From positions 52,678,850 through 52,742,849 of the forward strand of contig CM066991.1 of assembly GCA_033977485.1 (NCBI GenBank): a DNA stretch of 64,000 bases, given 5' to 3'. The position numbers were made by a program, and so were the translations under genes. This stretch comes from Hydrangea macrophylla. Lineage: Eukaryota > Streptophyta > Magnoliopsida > Cornales > Hydrangeaceae. The notes below the pieces were generated by a model that saw only the letters and a list, made by a program, of their open reading frames with translations, ran no database searches and was not told where the DNA came from. Below, one piece after another: positions 22,503 to 34,118 of the stretch; the first letter of the stretch is position 1; every line of letters starts with the position of its first letter.

Positions 22503-23116
22503 TGATGTTCTCATACCCATTGCCTCTAGTTTGCGAGAGATAAAGAGTGATGTCATGCTGGTCCTTGGTGAGACCTTAATGGGCTTGGATTATGCCCATG
22601 TTGTTGGGGCCATGTTATCTGCGGGAGCACCTTTTGTCTTACAAGTTTGGCTCATAGAGTGTCTAGATCTCTTTATACACCCCTTGCACCTTAACGGATC
22701 ACTTCCTTACGATCGTATAGAGATTCATCACTTATTCCATTCTGTCGATGCCTGGCTCGATTGGCTTCAGGGTCTCTGTCTCGATGATGTCTGTTGGACC
22801 TGACCACAGTGGACCTATCGCTCCGTTGTAGTACGACTTACTGGGCGACCTGGTATCTGGTGTCTAGCTTGCATGCTACTACTTTCTACATTCCCATCTG
22901 AGTGGTTTGTCAATACGGACTTCTCCAGGATGTTACTGAGGACATCACTGCAGATTCGTGAGGAGTTTGGTCATACATTCTTCCACCGTGAAAGCCTTTG
23001 CTGAGGCTTGGTATGACAGGGTGGCAACTCCCTTTCGGAGAATTCCAGCTTCAGTTGTGCCTACTACTGAGTGTCTTTTGCAGATCCAGACTCTGGTCGA
23101 GAAACAGACTCCATAG
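22503..23116 (+). pseudogene. DUF7745-like gene of the Tat element, 3' part
   Basis: Continues the gene cut by Gypsy-2: SSDVLIPIASSLREIKSDV, then LVLGETLMGLDYAHVVGAML and FVLQVWLIECLDLFIHP, a pattern I associate with the middle of DUF7745-type proteins. It is open to about 22803. After that a stop and frame changes occur, with recognisable text such as WATWYLVSSLHATTFYIP. It ends shortly before the pol region of the opposite strand, so the gene and integrase are convergent. Confidence 0.6.
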
Positions 23117-23744
23117 ACATGCATAGATGAAAACAAAACAGGACAGAGCTTTTTTTTACAAAACTTCTGACAAATCCTGACTACTTTCCTGCACTTTTGA
23201 ATGTGATTTCTTTTTTCCTTCCAAAGAATGCTTTTATGTTTTAGAAAATCTTCTAACATGTTCAATCAGTGTATTCACTCTTTCGATCTATCTTTAGGTT
23301 ATGAAAACCTTCCTTTCAAAAATCTCTTCTTGGCTTTTTTTACTTTGCTTCAAATCTTGCTTAGAGCTTTAATCATTCTATACCATGAATTCTCATTTGT
23401 TCCTTTATAGCACTTATTTTGATAGCCAGGGGATCCAAAGATGAGTAAATATCTGGGTTCTTCGGATATATGAGGCTCTGAAGTTGTTCCGGGCGAATGC
23501 AAGTTTGCCCCTAGTTTAGTACAGCGATTCTCTTTAAGTTCTTCATGGATCAACGGCTAATGAAGAGCCCACCTACTTATCCCCACGTGGGTATCAAGTC
23601 CTCATTAGTTCGGTATAAGGCTTGACGAAAGGTGTCACTTGGTCAATTATTAATAACTGAACCGAGTAGGTTGCCTACGTATCCCCGAGTGGGAATCAGG
23701 TGAAGCGTAGTTCATCAACATTGGAGGTTTTGAAAGAAATGGTT
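23117..23744 (-). other. Tat region between integrase and DUF7745-like gene
   Basis: Noncoding on both strands. It contains gttgcctacgtatccccgag (23671-23690) and a related phrase (acctacttatccccacg, about 23569), a motif also found next to the Tat 3' LTR (about 5260) and, in the + element, at about 61625. This looks like a conserved sequence downstream of Tat integrase. Confidence 0.5.
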
Positions 23745-25319
23745 TCAAACAAAATACTTCTTGAGGCGATCGAGGTTGATCGGCTATTTAAATTCAACCT
23801 AGTTTAGGTCTATAAGATAGGCAGCCCCTCTAGATAGGAGAGTTTTAATGATATATGGCCCGACCCAGTTGGGTTTGAATTTTCCTCTAGGGTCATAAAC
23901 GGGCACTTTCAATTCTTTGAGGACTAGGTCAACCTCAGCAAGCTTTCTTGGGCGGACCCTTTTGTTGAAAGCACGAGCTATCCTCTTCTGATATCCCCAA
24001 GTATGGTTTATTGCAGCCAACATTTTCTCATCGAGCAACATCAATTCCTCATACCTTCCCTGGATCCATTCTAATTTGGTTACTTCATACTCTACCAAAA
24101 CCTGAAGAGAGGGTAATTCTACCTCAATTAGAAGGCCCGCCTCTATCCCGTAAACCAATGAATGCGGTGTAGCTCCTGTAGAAGTTCTCACGGAGGTCCG
24201 GTATCCCCATAGTGCAAACGGCAGATTCTCATGCCAATCCTTATATGTATCCGTTGTTTTCCCCAAGATTGCTTTGACATTCTTCTTCGCTGCTTTCACC
24301 GCCCCATTCGTTTGCGGTCTATACGGGGATGACTGATGACGTGTTATCTTGTATTTCTCTTAAAGCGGGATGACTTCACCTTGGAAATGACTACCGTAAT
24401 CTAAAATAAACTCATTTGGATTCCCATATCTATAGATTATGTTCTTTTCTATGAAGTTCACCGCATCTTTAGCCTTTAAAGTCACGTACGACACAGCCTC
24501 CACCCACTTAGTGAAATAATCAATTGTCACGATTATATATTAGTGTCCAATAGAGGCTTTTGGAACTATTTCACCGATAATATCAATACCCCACACAAAA
24601 AATGGCCAAGGCGTGGTCATGCTATAAGGTTGGGAAGGCGGGGTATGCATCAGATTCGCATGGATTTGGCACTTATGGCATCTTCTGACATACTCACAGC
24701 AATCTATGTCTAAGTTTGTGCAGTAGTACCCTTGTCGAATTATCTTCTTTGCCAACATGTGCCCGTTCATGTGGGGCCCAAAAACTCCTTCGTGTATGTC
24801 TTCCGTCATTCTCTTAGCCTCCCCCCAATAGACACTCCAAATTATACCCAGTGTACGATTTCTTCCACTTCTTATCAGCATAGATCACAAATTCGGCTGA
24901 GAACCTTTGATTCGCCTTCCTATCCTTCTCTGAAGCTCCTCCGGGGTACTTTCCTTCCTTAATGAAATTCCAAACATCCTCGTACCAAGGTACTTCCCCT
25001 TTGTCTTCTGGGGCAGCGATCATCTCAAATGAAGGTCGATTCTTTATCTCTATGGACAGCAGGATCATGGTGACTCCTGAGGGGATTTGTATCATCGAGG
25101 CTAATGTTGCTAGGGAATCAGCCAACTGGTTCTATTCATGGAGAAGGTAATAGAATGATATTTTCTTAAACTGTACCTTCAAGCTCTCCAAATAGTCATG
25201 GTAAGGTCTCAACTTCTCGTGCTTTACCTTCCAATCACCCCGTACTTGGGATATGACCAAGTTGGAATCTCCAAAAACATCAATCCTTTCAACTTTCAAG
25301 GCCAATGCCACTTCCATCC
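23745..25319 (-). pseudogene. Tat integrase and C-terminal half of the second RNase H (pol 3' part)
   Basis: Reading on the - strand: RNase H part EVALALKVERIDVFGDSNLVI...ADSLATLASM (25319-25040), then the integrase zinc domain (HMNGHMLAKKII...CCEYVRRCHKCQ, about 24780-24680) and the catalytic core VTIDYFTKW and ILDYGSHF. In NGAVKAAKKN the usual catalytic Glu is replaced by Lys. It ends with KFKPNWVGPYIIK and INLDRLKKYF. Stops lie at about 24541, 24361 and 23806. RNase H would remove the RNA template and integrase would insert the cDNA, but this copy cannot work. It continues at 44184, beyond Gypsy-1. Confidence 0.85.
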
Positions 25320-25412
25320 TGTAATACCCTGTATTTTGGTATATTAATAAGACTGGTATTTCATTTCTATACTCGTATAAACTTTCTCTTCCATTTGGTG
25401 AATTTTGATACC

Positions 25413-26078
25413 AATCGATTGATAAGTTTTCTCAATCGATTGACATAAGCTGAGAAATATTTTCTTCTTTCCTTCAGCTTTAAACGTGTGGCACTCTTAA
25501 CCCCTATATATACTCGTTTATTTATGGCCTTGGGTCACTTTGGCAGCTTGAGAGAGAGAGGCATACCTCTTGTGAGATATATACATACATACATCTATCT
25601 ATATATCTATATCTATACACATACATACACACTGATCTTGGCAACTTGAAGAAGAGAAGAACAAGAAGAAGAAAAGAAGAAGAAGGAAGAGACAGAGAGA
25701 GAGAAGGCTGGACAGAGAAAGAGAAGGAAGAGAGAGAGAGGAAAGCTTGAGTATTAAAGCCCACACCCAGCCAAACGCACCCTAAGTGAGTCCTAACTCA
25801 CTTGGTCACTTTATTTGATGTATTTACAAGTTGTTATGACCTTTAGATGTGATAAGAGTATGATTTCTACGTTTAAATATGCTGTTTTTACAATCTGCTG
25901 GAGAAGACGTAGTATCAATCGATTGACATAATCTCAATCGATTGACATCAGTCGTTTCTCAATCGATTGAATAGGATTCCAATCGATTGACATCTCAATC
26001 GATTGCCATGTTTCTCAATCGATTGGTATAACTTTTTGTCCCAATCGATTGAACCTCTGTTCCAATCGATTGGCATGA
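25413..26078. repeat. CAATCGATTG palindromes in Gypsy-1 5' LTR
   Basis: Ten copies: two at 25413-25445 and eight between 25916 and 26078. The spacing is irregular (about 15-35 bp), and the ten-base core is kept while flanking bases vary. All ten recur in the 3' LTR (42236-42898), one with a single substitution. Confidence 0.9.
25505..25512 (+). promoter_or_regulatory. TATA box, Gypsy-1 5' LTR
   Basis: TATATATA within cccctatatatactcg, repeated in the 3' LTR at 42326-42333. Two CAATCGATTG sites lie about 60-100 bp upstream. Confidence 0.6.
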
Positions 26079-26384
26079 TCAGAACATGGTTTTCCTTTGC
26101 CTGTTATTATATAAAGGTTTAGTTGTTTGATTTCTGATTCAGAATTTCCATTATGTGACTATGGGGTAGACAGGAGTAATGTGACACCAAAGATTTATGG
26201 ATAATGAATAAAAAGTAATATGAAGACGTGGGTGACGTGTTGTTCTGATATAAATTTGATATCCATTTTCTTTTAATCCGAGTAGTCAGGCCACATTGGG
26301 AATTGTCATGTGTCGATGTTAGAATGAAACGTAAGTAGGTTTGGTAAGTTCTGGGAATGGTACGTGGATGGACGATTGGTCATG

Positions 26385-26705
26385 ATATGCTCTGAAAAGC
26401 GGTGAACCGGATACATGGTTCTTAAAAGCAGTGAGCTGGACCAAATAGTCCTAAGATAGACTGGATGATCTATGATATGCTCTTAAAAGCGGTGAATAGG
26501 ACCATTGTTCTTAAAAGCGGTGAGCTGGGATCACTAGTAGATGACGTTGAGTCGTGGCAATAGATTGATATGCCTTGTTCGAAACGTTATATCCCTGAAA
26601 TGCGGTGAACATGATCATTGTTCTTAAAAGCTGGGGACAGACTGACGTGGAGTCCATGACATGCGGTGAGCAGGATATATTGCTCTTAAAAGCGATGGAC
26701 AGAAT
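26385..26705. repeat. TTAAAAGCGGTGA word array in Gypsy-1 5' LTR
   Basis: About eight diverged copies of a phrase like CTCTTAAAAGCGGTGAACAGGA at irregular spacing. The same array is at 43208-43530 in the 3' LTR. No function is known. Confidence 0.7.
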
Positions 26706-26952
26706 AAGGGTGTATCCCTAGAGTTAAACGATTGAGTCTGTTCATGACATCTGAGTATGTTGAGTTCGGTATTTGAGTAACAAGACGATAAGGGTCGGTT
26801 TACAAGAATGAATAAAGGAACAAGATATGGATATAATAAGATGGTAACTCGTATCTTCATAAGCTTGTGTTTATTTCAGATAACTGGTACCTCGTTAGTT
26901 TATTCTCACTCAGCTCTCAGTAAGCTGACGGCCTTTTATTGCCTGGACTTTC

Positions 26953-28452
26953 TATTGGAAAAACCGGTTTAAGTTCTAAGTTTAAACGCGCAGCGGAAAA
27001 ATCAAGTTATAAAACTTAATTGGCATGCCCGGATCTACTACCCATCAACTCTATAGATGCGCACAAGAGGGGACAAGAATTATACCTTACTGTCTTGAAC
27101 CCAATTCTGAAATCTCTGACTTCCAGCAGCCTCCACTAGATGGTCTTCACTCTTATGACTCCTATGGATGCTCGCAGGAAGGGCTAGGGTTGGTGGGAAC
27201 CCTAATGGAGAGGATACAGAAGGTTTTGGGGCTCCAAAACAGTTTCTGCAACTTCTGACGTTCAAAACGACGAACCACTTTTTAAGAACGCAACTGCCCT
27301 ATTTATAGATTCCCAGAACCGACCTAGCTCTCGAGCGATCAAAGTGGATTCGATCGATCGAACATTAGATCGATCGAACCATCTTCAATCGATCGAACCT
27401 GCCTAGACTTCAATCGATCGAGACAACTTCGATCGATCGAACCTGTCTTGACATCATCCTCATTTGCCTTCCCAAGCATCCTAGCGGAGCTAAGAGTGGG
27501 ACCTCCTAGGCTCTTCATTGTTGGCTCAGATCAGTTGATTAACTCCCATGACCAAACTCTTTGATCAGCAAATTAATCGACTGATCAGTTAAAGGTTTAT
27601 TCCACTATAAAACGATAACTGAACTCCAACGCAAAAGAACATATCCGAAGCGATAACTAGACTTGTATGTTGTACTAATGTCCCTATACCGTCAGCATTC
27701 GCAATCATATTCAGGTAGTTGGATAAACAGTTACTGTCAACCTGAATCATGATTACTTCTTATAATCCTTGAGTCCCATTCACCACTCATGATTACCAAA
27801 CATGTTGATAACTCTTATCAACAAGACTGCAGTACTCAGTAATCGACTTGGTGACATTCTCAAGGGAATGCTTACTCTGAAACAGAGGGTAGATTCTGTC
27901 TTGACAATATATGTTCACAACCCTATGAATATGACATACCCAAGATACCCAGGTGTTGATCTTCTATAGACCTCACTGATTGGTAAGTCAAAGCAGTCAT
28001 ATCCACAGTCTGTGTTCATAATCGTCTCAAGATTGAGAACACGTACCTTACACAAGTTATGAGTTCCTATCGACTGATTGACAGCCTTGAGCGTCAATAG
28101 GAAACTCAGGTCCGTCAATGCACTATAAGCACTAGCATATTAACTAAGAGTTACACTCTAGTGATTTGAGATTGATCACTCCATCCAATGGTAGTTAATC
28201 ATGCTACAGTGTAAACCTAATGAGATATCCTAGTCTCAACATCCACTGTGACATGTTCTAAGTAACAAAGAATAGCAATTCGTATCTCACTTGTATGTAT
28301 CTCATACATACACGAATTACTTACTATGATACTTAAGGATAACAATCATCTCATGAAAGAAACATACATAACAAAATGTAAAGCTGATATCCATATATTA
28401 AAATGTCAATGTCTCCTATATAAAGTAATGGTTTGAGGGCACAAACCCAACA
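26953..28452 (-). repeat. Copia 3' LTR
   Basis: Nearly identical to 34119-35617. On the - strand it runs from TGTTGGG to TTCCAATA. The TATA box (CTATAAATAG) is at 27299-27308. TCGA-centred palindromes at 27332-27447 lie directly upstream of it on the - strand. The last 102 bases of the pol frame run into this LTR. Confidence 0.95.
27332..27447. promoter_or_regulatory. GATCGATC palindromes directly upstream of the copia LTR TATA box
   Basis: Five close copies of TTCGATCGATCGAAC or TCAATCGATCGAAC in about 115 bp, starting some 25 bp upstream of the TATA box. They are conserved in the other LTR (34500-34612). The layout suggests an enhancer; binding protein unknown. Confidence 0.65.
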
Positions 28453-31400
28453 AACTCTGAGACCTAGACTATCTAGATGACGATCAAAGACCTTTTGTGG
28501 CAAGGCCTTTGTAAACGGATCAGCAAGATTGTCAGCGGTGGCAATCTTGGTGACAGTCACATCTCCACGTTGAACAATATCTCGGATAAGATGATATTTC
28601 AGCTCTACGTGCTTTCCCTTTCCGTGGTTTCTTGGCTCCTTGGACTGAGTCACTGCCCCACTATTATCACAATAAAGCGTAATAGGTGACAGTGACGCTG
28701 GTACCACCTTGAGCTCCATAAGGAACTTCTTGAGCCAAACAGCTTCCTTTGCGGCTTCACAAGCAGCCACATACTCAGCTTCTATAGTTGAGTCTGCAAT
28801 GCATTTCTGCTTAATGCTCCTCCAACTGACAGCACCACCTCCCAAGGTAAAGAGATGACCGGACGTCGACTTCCTCGAATCTTTATCTGACATAAAGTCT
28901 GAGTCAGTGTATCCTACTGGAATTAACTCACTACCACCGTACATAAGCATGTAATCTTTAGTCCTTCTCAAGTACTTAAGAATGTGCTTGACGGCTGTCC
29001 AGTGCTCTGGACCTGGATTCGACTGATATCTGCTAACCATGCCAACGGCAAAACAAATATCTGGTCTAGTGCATAACATCGCATACATAAGACTTCCCAC
29101 TGCTGAAGCATAGGGAACTCCTATCATGCGATTCCTCTCCTCCTGTGTCTTTGGACACTGGTCCTTGGAGAATGCTAAACCATGCCTGAAAGGTAACAAA
29201 CCTTTCTTCGAATTATCCATAGAAAACCTAGTTAGCACCTTATCGACATAACCAGCTTGAGACAATCCCATTATCTTTCGCTTGCGATCCCGAAAGAGCT
29301 TTATCCCAAGAATATAGCTCGCCTCTCCTAGATCCTTCATATCGAAAGTACTAGCTAGCCAAACCTTGACCGTTGACAATGCCGCTACATCATTCCCAAT
29401 GAGTAGAATATCGTCAACGTAAAGCACAAGAAAGGCCATCACTTTCCCTTCACACTTCTTGTATACACAAGGTTCATCCAGATTCTGTATGAAACCAAAC
29501 GACTTGACCACTTGGTCAAATCGGATGTTCCAACTCCTGGATGCCTGCTTAAGCCCATAAATGGACTTTTGCAGCTTGCATACCAAGTTACCTTTCCGAC
29601 CAGCTATGAACCCTTCTGGTTGTTGCATATAGATGTCCTCCTCAAGATTGCCATTCAAGAATGCAGTCTTGACATCCATCTGCCAGATTTCATAATCTAG
29701 GCATGCAGCAATGGATAAGAGTATTCTGATGGACTTGAGCATGGCTACCGGCGAGAAGGTTTCCTCATAGTCAATGCACTCCTTTTGAGTATAACCTTTC
29801 GCTACAAGCCTAGCCTTAAAGGTCTCAACCTTTCCATCAGATGCTCTTTTCCTCTTATAGACCCACTTACAACCAATGGGTTTAATATTGGCTGGAAGTT
29901 CTACAAGATCCCAGACCTGATTAGAATCCATAGATTCTAATTCAGCCTTCATAGCTTTAGCCCAATGTTCTGAATCAACATCAGTCATTGCCTCTTCGTA
30001 TGTGGCAGGATCAGATTCAGATTCTATGGAGACAGCTTCAAAAACTTCTCCTAAGAACATGTATCTATCAGACTGGCTGATAATCCTCCCACTACGATGA
30101 GGTACCGGTGCGGAAATGGGTGAAGAAGTGGTATTTTCTTGATTTATATCGTTATCAACTATGGGTTGGACTGAGGGCTCTCCTTCTATCTCTCTAAGAT
30201 CTATCCTTCCCTTAGGTTTATGGTTCATGATATAGTCATCCTCCAAGAAAACAGCATTCGTACTAACAAACACTTTATGCTCTCTTGGATCATAAAAATA
30301 CCATCCATAAGTACCCTTTGGATACCCTACGAAGTAACATACTTCCGATCTAGAATCCAACTTGCTCATCTTTCCTTTCAGCACATGTGTCGGACACCCC
30401 CATATCCGGAGATGTTGCAAAGAAGGCTTGCGCCCAATCCACATCTCTCGTGGTGTCCTGGGAACAGATTTGCTTGGTACTAGATTTAGTATGTACGCAA
30501 CGGTTTCCAAAGCATAACCCCAAAGGAATAATGGCAACTCCGAGTAACTCATCATCGACCTAGTCATGTCTAAAAGAGTCTGATTCCTTCTCTCCGCTAT
30601 ACCGTTCTGCTGAGGCGTACCAGGTGCAGTCAACTGTGACAGAATCCCATTCTGTACGAGGTGATCAATAAACTCATTAGAGAGGTACTCGCCACCTCGA
30701 TCAGATCGAATGGCCTTGATATGTGTGCCCAATTGCTTCTCCACTTCAGCCCTAAACTCTTTGAACTTTTCAAAGGCTTCAGACTTGTGCTGCATTAGGT
30801 ACACATATCCATACCTGGAGTGGTCATCGGTAAATGTTATGAAATACTCATAACCACCCCTTGCTCTAATATTTATTGGTCCACACACATCAGTATGAAC
30901 TAATTCCAACAATGCATTGGTCCTATTGCCCTTTACGGGAAAGGGCCTTTTGGTCATCTTACCCTCTAAACAAGACTCACAGACTTCCATTGGTTCGAGA
31001 ACCAAATCGCCTAAGATCCCTTCTTTGACTAGTCTGTCAATCCTATTTAGATTGATATGGCCAAGCCTCATGTGCCAAATCCTTGTTGGATTAGTGGAAG
31101 GTTCTTTTCTTTTAGATGGTATAGTTACCATTGAGTTATTAAGTTCCAAGCAAGAATCTTTAGAAATATTGGGAGTAATCACATACAAACCATTTGATTT
31201 AACACCAGAACATATAAAAGAACTATTTCTTTTAATCACAACTTCAGTTTCAAAATGAAAAGAATAACCATTATTCGATAAATTAGAAACTGAAATTAAA
31301 TTACGTCTCATTAAAGGGACGTAAAGTACATCTGATAAAATCAAAACTTTATTGTCTAAAAATTCTAAAACTACGACTCCTATAGTAACCGCAGAAACGG

Positions 31401-31773
31401 TTGCGCTAGAACCTAGAATAAGTACGATTTCCCCATCACTGCACCTCCTGGTTGATCTGAACCCCTGCAATGAATTACAGATATGGTTAGTCGCACCAGA
31501 ATCAATGCACCAAGTGTTTGAAGTATCCGTTATAAAACTTACTTCAATCACATGTGATTCAATCATACCTTGAACTCTTGTAGCTAAGAATTCTGGACAG
31601 TTCCTCTTCCAGTGGCCCTTCTCACCGCATTGGAAACACTTTCCTTTGCCTTGGCCACCCACCTTCCCTTTGCCCTTACCTTTTCCCTTAGATTTTGCAA
31701 TCTTAGGGACTGGTCCAACACTTGAACCACCAGTGCTAGCTTTCTTCTTCCCTTTCTTTCCTTTCGGCACAGA
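28351..31773 (-). CDS. Copia pol polyprotein: CCHC, protease, integrase, RT, RNase H
   Basis: About 1,140 residues in the same frame as gag and separated from it by one TGA (31774-31776). Order, counting from 31770: Lys-rich start; zinc knuckle C45-C48-H53-C58; aspartic protease CIDSGATNH (Asp 90); integrase zinc motif (HMRLGH...CESC); core with [17 protein letters not shown] and the Glu of [11 protein letters not shown] with [11 protein letters not shown]; RNase H with TDSDF, EAEYVA, DNSGA and KHVELKYH. This is the standard copia order, with integrase before RT. All catalytic residues I can check are present. The C-terminal ~35 residues are translated LTR sequence. The intact frame fits the young age shown by the LTRs. 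The exact copia lineage is left open. Confidence 0.95.
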   Translation of the reverse strand, partial: SVPKGKKGKKKASTGGSSVGPVPKIAKSKGKGKGKGKVGGQGKGKCFQCGEKGHWKRNCPEFLATRVQGMIESHVIEVSFITDTSNTWCIDSGATNHICNSLQGFRSTRRCSDGEIVLILGSSATVSAVTIGVVVLEFLDNKVLILSDVLYVPLMRRNLISVSNLSNNGYSFHFETEVVIKRNSSFICSGVKSNGLYVITPNISKDSCLELNNSMVTIPSKRKEPSTNPTRIWHMRLGHINLNRIDRLVKEGILGDLVLEPMEVCESCLEGKMTKRPFPVKGNRTNALLELVHTDVCGPINIRARGGYEYFITFTDDHSRYGYVYLMQHKSEAFEKFKEFRAEVEKQLGTHIKAIRSDRGGEYLSNEFIDHLVQNGILSQLTAPGTPQQNGIAERRNQTLLDMTRSMMSYSELPLFLWGYALETVAYILNLVPSKSVPRTPREMWIGRKPSLQHLRIWGCPTHVLKGKMSKLDSRSEVCYFVGYPKGTYGWYFYDPREHKVFVSTNAVFLEDDYIMNHKPKGRIDLREIEGEPSVQPIVDNDINQENTTSSPISAPVPHRSGRIISQSDRYMFLGEVFEAVSIESESDPATYEEAMTDVDSEHWAKAMKAELESMDSNQVWDLVELPANIKPIGCKWVYKRKRASDGKVETFKARLVAKGYTQKECIDYEETFSPVAMLKSIRILLSIAACLDYEIWQMDVKTAFLNGNLEEDIYMQQPEGFIAGRKGNLVCKLQKSIYGLKQASRSWNIRFDQVVKSFGFIQNLDEPCVYKKCEGKVMAFLVLYVDDILLIGNDVAALSTVKVWLASTFDMKDLGEASYILGIKLFRDRKRKIMGLSQAGYVDKVLTRFSMDNSKKGLLPFRHGLAFSKDQCPKTQEERNRMIGVPYASAVGSLMYAMLCTRPDICFAVGMVSRYQSNPGPEHWTAVKHILKYLRRTKDYMLMYGGSELIPVGYTDSDFMSDKDSRKSTSGHLFTLGGGAVSWRSIKQKCIADSTIEAEYVAACEAAKEAVWLKKFLMELKVVPASLSPITLYCDNSGAVTQSKEPRNHGKGKHVELKYHLIRDIVQRGDVTVTKIATADNLADPFTKALPQKVFDRHLDSLGLRVCWVCALKPLLYIGDIDILIYGYQLYILLCMFLS

Positions 31774-32424
31774 TCAGGAGGAGGAAGCGCTTTTTTCAAC
31801 GTTCAAAACGTTGACCCCAGGTTTGATCACCCCTTCCGCTGCCAAAAGAGAACTCATCAATTCGCTCATTGAAAAATTCATTTGATTCATATTATAGTTA
31901 AGTTTAAATTGAGCGAATGAAGGCGACAGCGAATTAAGGATCATATCAACTTGGGTCTGTGCATCGATGTTGGCACCTAGGGTCTCCAGCTCGTTTAAAT
32001 AACCAATCATTTTTAAAACATGTTCCTTGACTGGAGTCCCTTCCGACATCTTTGCACTCATTATCTTTTGCATAGCTACCTGCCTGGCAGGCCTGCCATG
32101 CTCCCCAAACATCTTTTTCAGGGATGTGATAATGTCACTGGCAGAATCATTCGATTGGAATTGGTGTTGCAACACACCAGCCATTGAGGCCAGAATATAG
32201 CAACGAGCCATTCCATTCGACTTCTTCCATTTGTTGAACTCGCGTCTGGCAGCTGCCGAAGCATTTGCCGTGGGTTCTTCGGGGCATGGGGTGGTGAGGA
32301 CATATATGTGATCCTCCGCAGTTAACACGATGTCAAGGTTACGTTTCCATTCAGTGTAGTTGTTTCCAGTTAACTTGTTTTGAGTGAGTATGGTGGCAAG
32401 TGGACTAAATGCAGATCCAGACAT
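31774..32424 (-). CDS. Copia gag
   Basis: 216 residues, MSGSAFSPLATILTQNKLTGN..., with the usual copia Gag pattern: NYTEWKRNLDIVL, then ARCYILASMAGVLQHQF and VKEHVLKMIGYLNELE...DMILNSLSPSFAQF. It forms the virus-like particle that packages the RNA. It ends in a TGA after SASSS; the zinc knuckle lies beyond the stop, in frame. The CCHC motif is normally part of the same Gag, so the stop either is a recent mutation or is read through. Confidence 0.9.
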   Translation of the reverse strand: MSGSAFSPLATILTQNKLTGNNYTEWKRNLDIVLTAEDHIYVLTTPCPEEPTANASAAARREFNKWKKSNGMARCYILASMAGVLQHQFQSNDSASDIITSLKKMFGEHGRPARQVAMQKIMSAKMSEGTPVKEHVLKMIGYLNELETLGANIDAQTQVDMILNSLSPSFAQFKLNYNMNQMNFSMSELMSSLLAAEGVIKPGVNVLNVEKSASSS

Positions 32425-34102
32425 TATGATTACTGAAAATCAAACAAACAAAATAAATATGGATATCAGGATTTGACAGTTTGAAATAAAAGAATCCTTA
32501 AAACTCTTATTTTAAAACAAAGTCGTCGGAATATCGAAACAAAAGAATAAAGCCTCCGTGTGGAGGTCAATTTTCTATTTTTCGATTAATCAAGACTTGT
32601 CCGCTATGCAACTCTTGCAAAAACAAGTTATGACTCCCGATCCCTTTTGATCTCTAAGTTTCTGAACAATGCCCCGTGTGGGATCCCTTATCCATAGCTT
32701 AGCTAGTGTGTACCATTACCTAGGATCCAATCACAACCGTCTCAAGTAGCGCCTCCGTGTGGTGGTCACCCTCTAACACGTCTGATTGATCCTATCATAA
32801 GAAGTTCACATCTAGTAACCAATGAGTAATGCACCCTCCGTATGGAATGATCACCCCTGACGAGGTGACACAGAATGCACCACTCATCTTATAGTGAACC
32901 GTTAATGGAAGATCGTGGGTGTAATTAATAAGACCCTCTCCCACTAGTTTTAGTAAAAAGGATTTTGCTTTTTGAGAAAATCTGTTTCTACACACTTCCC
33001 ATAAACATCTAATGTTTACTAATGTGTTGAAAACGGTTTTTGAATTTTATTTTAGAAAACTTGTTTTGCGTGCATGCAACAATGTATTATACGCCAATCA
33101 CAAACCAAGCACATAAAACAAAAAACTAAAATGAAATATAGGCATTCAAACAATGCCTCTATCTCCCATGGCTCTATCTCTATAGAACCTCCTTTTGGTT
33201 TGATCGCCTCTAGCTCCATCTTCATGGATAACGGCTCCTTGCTCCATCTTCATGGATTTTCTAATTCTATTACATTTGTCCTATGCTTCTTTCGAAGTTT
33301 ACAATTTATCTAGAAATAGAAATAACAACAAAATAAAAAGCTAGGGAAACCGGTGCGACTTTCCTTTTCGTAGGATTGAAGTCGCAGCGCCCTTTACATA
33401 TGCCTTAAAACCAAACCAAACTTAAATTACAACATGCACCAATCTCAAACAATTTAAATACAAATATTCAAATGATTTGGTGCCATGGGAGATAGCGACT
33501 AATCTAGCTGCAAAAGGGTTAGTCGTACACGCATCCATACATACATAACAAATATATGTAACTGTTGAAACACTTAATTGATTCACACAGTATATAAACT
33601 ATTTACATAATGAATTAGAACTTAAAACAGCATCTTACTTCTCTGTCACAGTTCGATCGATCGAAGACCGTTCGATCGCTCGAACCTTCGATCGATTGAA
33701 CACTGTTCAATCGCTTGAACATTCTGTTTCACAGAATGATTTGAAAATTTTACAGAATATTTTAAAATTAAAGTTTTTAATTTCAAAACACTTTAAAACT
33801 GTGAAACAGAGAACCTGACAAAGAATCTATCTCGATCGATCGAACTTCATTCGATCGATCGAATACCAGAAGGTTTCGCTCGATCGACGACTGTTCGATC
33901 GCTTGAGAACAGATGTTCGATCGATCGAAATATGTTCGATCGATCGAATCCTCCTTGCATCACATGCAATCACAGATTTGTATACTGCTGCGATAACACT
34001 ACAGAAACAGATCTGTGATGATGCAGTTTCGAAAGCAGTTCTAAAATCAACATGTAAATCAAAATAGTGTTCCAAAAACGCATCTATAGATCCAAACGAG
34101 CG
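32425..34102 (-). other. Copia 5' leader (about 1.7 kb) with palindrome cluster
   Basis: Noncoding between primer site and gag, unusually long for a copia element. A cluster at 33653-33952 holds about ten GTTCGATCGATCGAAC-type sites, including variants such as gatcgctcgaac and aatcgcttgaac. The phrase cctccgtgtgg recurs around 32550-32840. No reading frame of interest. Confidence 0.6.
33653..33952. repeat. TCGA-centred palindromes in the copia leader
   Basis: About ten sites in two groups (33653-33722 and 33830-33952). Several are full 14-16-bp palindromes, others have one or two changes. It is a second cluster, separate from the one in the LTR. Confidence 0.8.
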
Positions 34103-34116
34103 TGGCTCTGATACCA
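34103..34116 (-). other. Copia primer-binding site (tRNA-iMet)
   Basis: On the - strand TGGTATCAGAGCCAC, two bases from the 5' LTR end at 34119. Confidence 0.9.
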
Positions 34117-34118
34117 AT

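Larger units (their letters stand above)
25320..26952 (+). repeat. Gypsy-1 5' LTR, left part
   Basis: Colinear with 42142 onward. It contains two CAATCGATTG palindromes just upstream of the TATA box (25505-25512), GA-rich microsatellite sequence (25549-25745), eight more CAATCGATTG sites (25916-26078) and the TTAAAAGCGGTGA array (26385-26705). It resumes at 35618 after copia. Confidence 0.9.

Noticed and set aside
25549..25745. GA-rich stretch as a polypurine tract
   Set aside because: It lies inside the LTR, not at its inner border, and is an imperfect GA microsatellite.
27915..28118. Small protein repeated at 35080-35283
   Set aside because: The duplication is just the two copia LTRs; the frame has no domain and no promoter arrangement of its own.
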